DNA of 64,000 bases from an uncultured Collinsella sp. (GTDB lineage: Bacteria > Actinomycetota > Coriobacteriia > Coriobacteriales > Coriobacteriaceae): the NCBI GenBank assembly GCA_900541665.1, contig UQKV01000005.1, positions 1-64,000 on the forward strand, in the 5' to 3' direction. Positions 62,155-64,000 of this stretch are shown piece by piece. The position numbers were made by a program, and so were the translations under genes. Numbering within the stretch: position 1 is the stretch's first letter; each line of letters begins with the position of its first letter. The notes below the pieces were generated by a model. It saw only the letters and a program-made list of their open reading frames with translations. It searched no databases and was not told the DNA's origin.

Positions 62155-62859
62155 ATGGGCGTCGCCGATCCCTTTTTTGTTGCTCGGGCCGCGGGGCTTG
62201 AGCTGACCGGGAAGTCCGAGGGCCTCACGCTCACCGACGGCACAATGGAGCTGCGTGCCGATTTTGGCCGCATGCTTCCACGGCTCAAACAGGGCCGTCT
62301 GCAGCAAGAGCTGCTGGTAAAGGCTGCGCGCGCAAAAGGCATCGAGAGCCCATGGGCGATTGACGCCACGGCAGGCTTTGGCGAGGATTCGCTGCTGCTG
62401 GCTGCCGCGGGCTTTACCGTCGATCTATATGAACAGGATTGTGTGATTGCGGCGCTCCTCAAGGATGCCTTGGATCGCGCGGCAGATGATCCGGCGCTTG
62501 CGGCTGCCGCGTCGCGCATGCGCTTACATGCGGGCGAGGACAGCATTGCCGGCCTTCGCCATACAGCTGAGCTGATTGGACAGGGCGAGCTTGCCGCTCC
62601 CGATGTGGTTTATCTGGATCCCATGTTTCCTGAGCGCACCAAGAGCGCGGCGGTTAAAAAGAAGTTTCAGCTCCTGCATCATCTGGAGCAGCCGTGTGCT
62701 AATGAGGAGACGCTGGTCGAGGCAGCGCTTGCGGTGCATCCGCGCAAGGTCGTTATCAAACGACCGGTGAAGGGGCCGCTGCTTGCCGGCGTTAAGCCGA
62801 GCTATCAGCTCGCGGGCAAGGCCGTTCGCTACGATGTTTTGGTGCCGCCGCGCCTGTAG
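62155..62859 (+). CDS. rsmJ: 16S rRNA (guanine1516-N2)-methyltransferase
   Basis: This 234-aa class I AdoMet methyltransferase of the RsmJ family has DATAGFGEDSLLLAAAGFTV (AdoMet site), VDLYEQD, the catalytic-type motif VVYLDPMFPERTKSAAVKKK and the C-terminal HPRKVVIKRP. The start was set at ATG 62155 after AAGGAG; a GTG 6 bp upstream is too near. It probably methylates G1516 of 16S rRNA. Confidence 0.92.
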   Translation: MGVADPFFVARAAGLELTGKSEGLTLTDGTMELRADFGRMLPRLKQGRLQQELLVKAARAKGIESPWAIDATAGFGEDSLLLAAAGFTVDLYEQDCVIAALLKDALDRAADDPALAAAASRMRLHAGEDSIAGLRHTAELIGQGELAAPDVVYLDPMFPERTKSAAVKKKFQLLHHLEQPCANEETLVEAALAVHPRKVVIKRPVKGPLLAGVKPSYQLAGKAVRYDVLVPPRL

Positions 62860-62907
62860 CTTGTGTGCGATGGTTGGCGCTCCGTCAGTGCCGTGCCGAT
62901 GCGGACC

Positions 62908-63210
62908 CTATTTCCAAGGGTGCGACGTCAGATGCCAGCCGCCGCAGTACTCGCATTTGTAGCAGGCTAAACCGCGCCGTCCGCGGTTTTCGCAATCGGC
63001 CATAACGGCTTCGGCCTCGGCGCGTGTGTCGTAACGGTTTTTGCGCTCGCACGACTTGTAACGCCAGGCTTCTTCGCGCTCGGCGTCCAGGGCGTCGCGG
63101 CGCTCGTCCTCACGTGCAAACAGGTCGCTCATATCGCCGCCGGTGGCAGCGCCCAAAAACTCGCTTTTGGCCTTTGACCAGGAGGCTCGCTTTTTGCTTC
63201 CCATCTGCAT
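62908..63210 (-). CDS. small zinc-ribbon protein
   Basis: This 100-aa charged protein has a C-terminal zinc ribbon-like end: SCERKNRYDTRAEAEAVMAD and ACYKCEYCGGWHLTSHPWK, with four Cys and terminal His residues as ligands. The start MQMGSKKRAS was chosen after GAGAGG; a second ATG two codons on is possible. Function unknown. It is divergent from the GNAT gene, with a dyad between them. Confidence 0.75.
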   Translation of the reverse strand: MQMGSKKRASWSKAKSEFLGAATGGDMSDLFAREDERRDALDAEREEAWRYKSCERKNRYDTRAEAEAVMADCENRGRRGLACYKCEYCGGWHLTSHPWK

Positions 63211-63228
63211 CGCGCCCCTCTCCAAACG

Positions 63229-63260
63229 TTGGTATCATTGCTCAATCAAAGTGATACCAA
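63229..63260. promoter_or_regulatory. TTGGTATCA dyad between zinc-ribbon and GNAT genes
   Basis: TTGGTATCA (63229-63237) and TGATACCAA (63252-63260) are perfect inverted arms 14 bp apart in the 70-bp divergent promoter region. It could be an operator for either gene. Confidence 0.55.
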
Positions 63261-63281
63261 TAAACGTGAGGTCGCCGCGTG

Positions 63282-63770
63282 ATGATCAGAAAAACCCTCG
63301 ATACCGACATTCCCGCCGTCATGGCTATCTATGACGCCGCCCGCGCCTTTATGCGCGCGCATGGCAACGCCACGCAATGGCCTGAGGGCACGCCTTCTGC
63401 CGAGCAGCTGGCTGTCGATATCGCCGCCGGTGGCAGCTATGTGTGCGAAGTCGACGGCCGTGTGGTGGCGACGTTTGCCTTTTTGCCGGGCCCGGACGAG
63501 TGCTATGACGTAATTGAGGACGGTCAATGGCGTAGCGACACTCCGTACGCCGTGCTGCACCGTGTGGCGTCCGACGGCACCGTGCACGGTATCGCGGCCG
63601 CGATGTTTGCCTTTGCCAAGGAGCGCGCCGACCACCTGCGTGTCGACACGCACCAAGACAACCTGCCCATGCAGGGCGTCATCGCCAAGGCCGGGTTTAA
63701 GCGCGCCGGTATCGTATATGTGTCGGACGGTACGCCGCGCGTCGCGTTTGATTGGCTGCGCGAGGCATAA
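63282..63770 (+). CDS. GNAT-family N-acetyltransferase
   Basis: This 162-aa GCN5-related protein has an N-terminal IRKTLDTDIPAVMAIYDAAR and a central strand pair EVDGRVVATFAFLPGP. The acetyl-CoA region is HRVASDGTVHGIAAAMFAFA, somewhat unlike the standard QxxGxG/A, and the C-terminus has VAFDWLREA. It transfers an acetyl group to an unknown small molecule or protein. Start ATG or GTG at 63279. Confidence 0.88.
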   Translation: MIRKTLDTDIPAVMAIYDAARAFMRAHGNATQWPEGTPSAEQLAVDIAAGGSYVCEVDGRVVATFAFLPGPDECYDVIEDGQWRSDTPYAVLHRVASDGTVHGIAAAMFAFAKERADHLRVDTHQDNLPMQGVIAKAGFKRAGIVYVSDGTPRVAFDWLREA

Positions 63771-63804
63771 AGGCCGAGTCACATACCAGCGTTTCATCGA
63801 AATG

Positions 63805-63831
63805 AAAATGGCCCCGAGTGGGGCCATTTTT
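63805..63831 (+). terminator. terminator after GNAT gene
   Basis: AAATGGCCCC (63806-63815) pairs with GGGGCCATTT (63820-63829) around a GAGT loop, followed by TT. A clear intrinsic terminator. Confidence 0.9.
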
Positions 63832-63887
63832 GGTAAAACGCGTTGTTGTGGGGCTTGCGTTGTTATCGCCCCAGATGAGCCCGGGCA

Positions 63888-64000
63888 GACAAAAAGGGGA
63901 GGTGCCGGCTTTCGCAAGGCGCGAACCTACGAAAATCGCCGCGCGGCAACGCGGGGCGATGAGCTCGGTCGGGGGATAGGGCCCGCTTCGCCCGCCGGCC
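63888..64000 (+). ncRNA. candidate structured RNA running off the window edge
   Basis: No reading frame is supported, but stems follow each other with purine-rich links. AGGT-GCC-GGC pairs with the GCC-like/ACCT part of 63899-63930. ATCGCC plus GCG (about 63935-63944) pairs with CGC and GGCGAT (to 63960) around a CGGCAA loop. Then GAGCTCGGTCGGGGGATAGGG is followed by a further GC stem. This resembles the 5' part of a larger conserved RNA; the class was not identified. Confidence 0.3.

Overview
The window looks like a chromosomal segment of a high-GC Gram-positive gut anaerobe, most likely Collinsella or a close relative in the Coriobacteriia. This is an inference. It rests on the high GC content, anaerobe-style redox genes (polyferredoxin with TlpA-like lipoprotein, WrbA-like flavoproteins, NimA-like protein), a Tat-exported cell-wall protein with an LAxTG-type sorting motif, and many palindromic intergenic repeats built on GTCATTGGGGACGTTCTT. 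No tRNA, rRNA or CRISPR array was recognised.

Layout. Bases 1-1850 are a decay zone: a truncated DNA methyltransferase, the tail of a YjdF-like gene, and a broken AAA+ ATPase gene that still carries a perfect palindrome upstream. Bases 1.8-9.5 kb form a redox block: an iron alcohol dehydrogenase, two aldo/keto reductases with a flavodoxin remnant between them, a LysR regulator, and a MerR regulator divergent from a CMD-cupin / hydrolase / flavoprotein cluster. At 9.5-10.6 kb is an AAA ATPase with three iterons in front. At 10.8-15.1 kb are divergent topoisomerase IV-type genes (parE, parC). A small Xre/membrane-protein pair with an array of operator half-sites follows. At 16.3-21.9 kb are a 1455-aa Tat-exported wall protein and a LuxR regulator.

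Bases 22.1-25.2 kb are a second decay zone: PadR/DUF1700 operon, an ABC ATPase truncated by an IS3-like remnant, and DUF5677-like and arginase fragments that meet end to end. At 25.2-29.2 kb an OmpR/histidine-kinase pair is divergent from a redox operon (48-aa CXXC protein, polyferredoxin, TlpA-like lipoprotein). A 1084-aa ABC ATPase-permease fusion follows, then a 184-bp inverted-repeat element, a membrane protein and a tRNA-dihydrouridine synthase.

Bases 35.4-37.9 kb are an islet bounded by two 108-bp direct repeats (105/108 identical by eye). It holds a BrnT/BrnA-like toxin-antitoxin pair and an unrecognised 428-aa protein. Then come glutaredoxin, an Xre-zinc ribbon-TipAS fusion regulator, trmO (apparently leaderless), a MalY-type PLP enzyme, and two unusual hybrid histidine kinases coupled to solute-binding domains. 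The last 16 kb is more ordinary housekeeping and transport: K+ channel, LOG protein, ClC channel, ABC-2 exporter with a YtrA-type repressor, prfC, a VUT transporter with an SDR, ung, EamA and MATE transporters, an RlmA-like methyltransferase, rsmJ and GNAT. The right edge may hold the start of a structured RNA.
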